Source: Filobasidium wieringae (taxonomy: Eukaryota; Basidiomycota; Tremellomycetes; Filobasidiales; Filobasidiaceae). From it: a DNA stretch of 64,000 nt. Of this stretch, positions 60,245 through 64,000 are shown one piece after another. The position numbers and the translations under genes are program-made. Position 1 is the stretch's first letter. Every line of letters starts with the position of its first letter. The notes under the pieces were generated by a model. That model was given only the letters and a program-made list of their open reading frames with translations, was not told the origin of the DNA and did no database searches. Location of the stretch: assembly GCA_001600055.1 (NCBI GenBank), contig BCIV01000003.1, forward strand, positions 1,183,162-1,247,161, given 5' to 3'.

Positions 60245-63200
60245 CTAGCCCTGGTCCGCTGTATGTACATGATTACTATGTATCGATGACCGTGGGCTGG
60301 GTGCGACTCTCTTTGCCGGCATGTTCGAATCCATCAACTCTAGTATGCCGTCTTCGTTCATGCAAGATCGTTCCAGTTTACGTTTCAAGTTGTATTGTTG
60401 GGCTGTAGTACCGTTTTGAGCAGGTGAAGGTGGGGGAAGGCTGTTTTCTCCGATCATCTGTGGCGTAGGAGCTGAATTGAAAGAGGGTCCGTTGGGAGTG
60501 GATTGGGAATGTGGAGTACCCGGAGGATGCGCAGAGAGAGGTGTGGTAGTGAAGGCACTCGTATACATAGGTGTCGGAGTGAGATTGCTGGTCTGAACGG
60601 ATAACGCGGTCCCGTTCGAGTGGATGCTGGCTGAGACGTCCATAGATTCTCCGGCATAGCCGGTGGCTGGACCTCGAAGCAAATTCATGCCTGGTGTAGG
60701 TTTCAGGTCCTCGCAAGACCTGGACTGTCTGTTGATCCCGACGCGATCTCTGGCCACATGCTGTCGCAAAGCGACTGTTATAGGGCTTGATTAGTACCCT
60801 TATCAAATAAACCAAACTCGTCTCACGTTAGGCTTACCTTTTGGACTGATTTTTTCTCTCTCACTCAACTCGATCAGCGGCATCATACTCAAAAACGTGC
60901 TTGCCAACTATAATTAAGCAAAACTGCCCGTCAACATCGTTATTATTACCTCATTATCATCATGACTTACATCAAGGAATCTCAAGGATTGAGTATTCAT
61001 ACCAAACTGATCCAAGGGGTTCAGCGGTATATCCACCTTGAGGGGTCGAGGATACGTTGGACGCTGATGCGACAAGTGCATGGACATATCCTCAACAGCC
61101 ATATCTCCCGCTTCGCTCTGATTAGTCCGGCCACCCGGAGTAGAATGAATCATCTTGTCAGGATCGTTTAGTCCTCCACCTTGAACGCTACGGTCGACAA
61201 ACGGGTCGTCCTCTACGGACGAAGGCGATCGATCGAGCGGTTCAACTTTGGCGGTGAAACCTGGTATGTTGCGGCTTGCGTTGTTTTCCTGCTGCATGTC
61301 GGTCTTCATTTGCTGGAACGAAGTCGAGGTCTCGGCATCATCCATTTGGTCTGTTCGTACTTGCAGCTGCAAGGTTCGTGCCGGCGTTTGTTGAGTCACT
61401 TGGATCGCTGATCGGAAGACTAGATCGTCGTTGGCTCTGAGGGCCAATTCTAATCGATGCATTTTCAATACTCCATCGCTTGGATCTAACGTCCAGATTG
61501 CTCGGCAAGCTCCGTGTGTGATCACTACCGCCCCATTGGAAAAGTACTGCGACCAAGAGAGACTTGAACTTTCCAAAGCGACTCCCTGAGGACTTCCATC
61601 AGCAATAGGCGGGGGTAGCTCGGCGTCCTCCAGGTAAGTTTCAAGTGGATTGGCCATGTTCCAACCCGTACGAACAGTGCGAGGGTCACGCGTCACGTGG
61701 AAAAACCTCGGTAAGAGGTAAAACGGGAGGTCTATTGACATGTGTTAGCTATTTGTTTGTTCGTCGAGTCGTGTATTTGAAGCACGCACCAAAATGCTTT
61801 ATGTCTGAACCATGCAACGTTAAATCAAGAACCGCGGATTCCAGGAAGTGTTCTTGGATGAGTATTTGTAGGGCCATGAAGATTCCGGTCTGTATGTATA
61901 TAACTTAAGCTTGTTTGCCTGGAAAGAGAAAAGTGGCTACTTACCTCCGAGGCCTGTTTCAGTTTCTCAAAGAAATGTAACATTTTCAGAGTAGCCTGAC
62001 CGAAGGTCATGGATGGGCTGCAGATGAAGCAAAGCAGGTAGACCAAATCAGCAAAGCTCACCTGATCGCATACTATGAATGACTCACTGTACCAGCATCC
62101 CCTGGTCCTCTTCCAATCCTATGATCACACCCCGTTCATCCTCCAAACCGATCGAAATGCCGCTCGGATGCATTTGTCCAGATTGATGAGACATGGCATT
62201 CTATATTTCACAAAGTTCAGCTTGTTGAAGCTGGGCGGTGTTTCCGAAACGTGCTTACCGATGCCTGAGAAGCTCTCCCCATCGCTACTACATCTTGTCC
62301 CACTTCCTGTTGGCCCGCCTCTGAGCTAGAACTAGGTGGACCTGGGATGGCGAATGCTCCCGCTGTCCCGTCTCCTGTGCCAGATACAGCTGGACCAGCC
62401 TGATTTACAAGACTAACAGCTCGAGGGGGTAGATAGCCCGGAGGTTGTCTTTCTGCCGGTCGACTTTGTTCTTGCCTACCTGGCATACCCATCCCAAGAC
62501 CGGCCTGCAGTTGCTGTTGAGCTAAACGGATGGCTGCTCCCGATTGGCTGTTCGCTCGAGACTGAACGCTGAATGCGGTTTCAGCTGGCTCGGACGGTGG
62601 CCCGCCTGGGGTCGAATTCACGGCGGCCTGATGCTGCGCTTGTAACCTCTGTTGGTGTAACCTGATCTCCTCCTGTTGCTGACGTTGCGTGATCAGAGCC
62701 TGCCTATCGCTTGACTGTTGCATTGCTATCATAGCCAGTCTTTCCCTTTCCTGCATAGCACCCGGTTGAACGCCATTGACCTGTTGTGTTTCCTGTACAC
62801 CAGGGAAACCCTGGACGAGTTGACTCGCCTGCTGTTGCTGCTGCTGCTGTTGTTGTTGTTGCATCTGCTGCTGCTGCCGAAGCTGAACCTCCCTCATCTG
62901 CCTGACTTGAGTCTCCCTCATCCTTTGCAGCTTTGCTTCATCCATCCTAGGCTCGGGTCGTACGGGGGTAGCATTCGGATGATGTTGAAAAGTCTGAACT
63001 TCCTCCCCTACCCTTGCCCCATTCATCTGCCTCGCCTGTAATTCCCTCGCTCTCAATTCCTGCTGTTGTCTCTGCTGCTGCTGTTGCAACTGCATTTGCT
63101 GTTGTAATTGGAACTGTTCCTGCTGCTGCTGTTGAGCTTGCCTGGTAAGATGAGCGTTATACGTCTGGGCATCCATCATTGCTCCTTCTTGGGTTTGCGG

Positions 63201-64000
63201 TCTCTGAACCCCCCCTACACCTGTAGCCGGATGTTCCAGGGGTACTTGACTCAGAGCTGGACCTAGGTTTTGTACACCAGGACCAAGGGAGGAAGCGGGT
63301 TGCATGCGAGAGATGGGTCTAGCCTGACCGGGCTGAAACCTTTGTTGCTGTTGTTGTTGTTGCTGTTGGAATTGAAATTGCTGGCGTTCCTGTTGCTGCC
63401 TCTGAGCTTCTAGTTGAATTTGCTGTTGCTGTTGATGGTAATGCTGAGCCATCTGTTGTTGCTGAGCGACGAGCTGTTCACGTTGGGGATCGGAAACTTC
63501 AGCAGAACCAGGTAATGAGGCAGGAACGACGATGACCCTTCCTTCCCCGGTTCTCTGCAGTACCATCCCCGGAGGCACCCTCATCGCCTGACCCATATCC
63601 TCGGCCGAGTAAGAGGTGTGCAACGGTGTTTGATTGTCAGGGTAACCGTTTGCAGTCTGAGCGGGATTCGTAGCGACGAAGAGATGAGGTGGTTGTTGTG
63701 GATGAGAGGTTGATTGCGGAGGTCGATTTTGAGGAGAAGCGTATAACATTTGATGCGGAGATTGAGCTACCGAGTGGATCTGATGTTGCGATTGCTGTTG
63801 TAAGTGTTGTTGTTGCTGCTGCTTTTGCTGATTTACTACGGCCTGTTGCTGTTGTTGCTGGACGAGTTGAAAGTTCTGAGCCGACATCTGTTTCTGGCCC
63901 TGAGCCTGAAGCTGCATCTGCCGCTGTTGAGCCTGTGCCATCTGCTGTTGCCGCACGGCTTGCGGCATGTTACTCCTCTGCCCGGCGAATTGGGGTTGTT
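60245..64000 (-). CDS. Q-rich LIM-domain-binding transcription co-regulator (Ldb1/PtaB/Adn1-like), N-terminus beyond the window
   Basis: The frame is open to the right edge and reads QPQFAGQRSNMPQAV, so the true start lies outside. The first visible exon (to about 62264) encodes some 580 residues of Gln-rich, low-complexity sequence. The LIM-binding fold follows over several exons: GQATLKMLHFFEKLKQASE, MALQILIQEHFLESAVLDLTL, HFDLPFYLLPRFFHVTRDP, LSWSQYFSNGAVVITHGACR, LKMHRLELALRANDD, and SLRFLD then LASTFLSMMPLIELSERE. The last exon (60769-60245) is Ser/Pro-rich. Fungal members act with Flo8/Som1-type factors to control adhesion, filamentation and development. Q-rich extensions are common in such co-activators. 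Exon joins at 62264, 62106, 61959, 61793 and 60780 are phase-consistent; the domain match is by pattern, without a search. Confidence 0.83.
62780..63960 (-). repeat. CAG/CAA-rich polyglutamine tracts
   Basis: Several runs of CAG/CAA codons (minus strand) encode 7 to 11 consecutive Gln, for example at about 62830-62875, 63068-63090, 63344-63370 and 63800-63860, inside the LIM-binding gene. CAG and CAA are mixed, which tends to limit slippage. Confidence 0.85.

Overview
The window is nuclear DNA of a basidiomycete fungus. Coding sequence is cut by many short introns (about 50 to 80 bp, mostly GTRNGT...YAG). Gene spacing is tight and the gene set is ordinary fungal housekeeping. The small introns, the many microexons and the gene content fit a tremellomycete yeast-like fungus best; that placement is inference. 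About sixteen protein genes were reconstructed by joining exons across phase-compatible introns. No tRNA, rRNA or CRISPR array was seen.

Layout: a large Ser/Thr/Pro-rich protein with a Zn-cluster-like cysteine motif (313-3955, -). A full-size ABCB-type ABC transporter (4222-9037, -). A loose 9.0-12.9 kb region with two unrecognised small genes around a broken tyrosine recombinase of a mobile element. An Rpd3-type histone deacetylase (12989-15788, -), divergent from a secreted AA9 polysaccharide monooxygenase (17163-19100, +). A long gene-free stretch, then a Pho85-type (PCL) cyclin with a long, nearly ATG-free leader (22899-24807, +). A small unknown gene (25350-25815, -). The mitochondrial calcium uniporter (26689-28906, +), continuing in frame into mitochondrial release factor 1 (to 30424, +). 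A Yta7/ATAD2-type AAA+ chromatin protein (30531-36804, -), whose 1.2-kb first intron holds another ORF on the same strand. IMP dehydrogenase (37370-39433, -). Rvb1 (39884-41612, +). A giant hybrid histidine kinase with a degenerate kinase domain (42077-51117, +). A Pro/Gln-rich coiled-coil protein (51518-55762, +). A Nim1/Gin4/Hsl1-type kinase with a C-terminal KA1 domain (55936-59544, -). A Q-rich LIM-domain-binding co-regulator that runs off the right edge (60245-64000, -).

Several genes are nuclear or chromatin regulators (deacetylase, Yta7, Rvb1, LIM-binding factor) and two concern the cell cycle (cyclin, Nim1-type kinase), but they look independently transcribed. The best candidates for something new are the uniporter/release-factor continuity (one polyprotein, a dicistronic transcript, or a splice-controlled choice), the intron-nested ORF, and extreme splicing: a 4-nt exon in the histidine kinase, a 15-nt exon carrying exactly the uniporter selectivity motif, and GC-AG introns. 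All exon joins come from reading frame and splice signals only; no transcript data were available.
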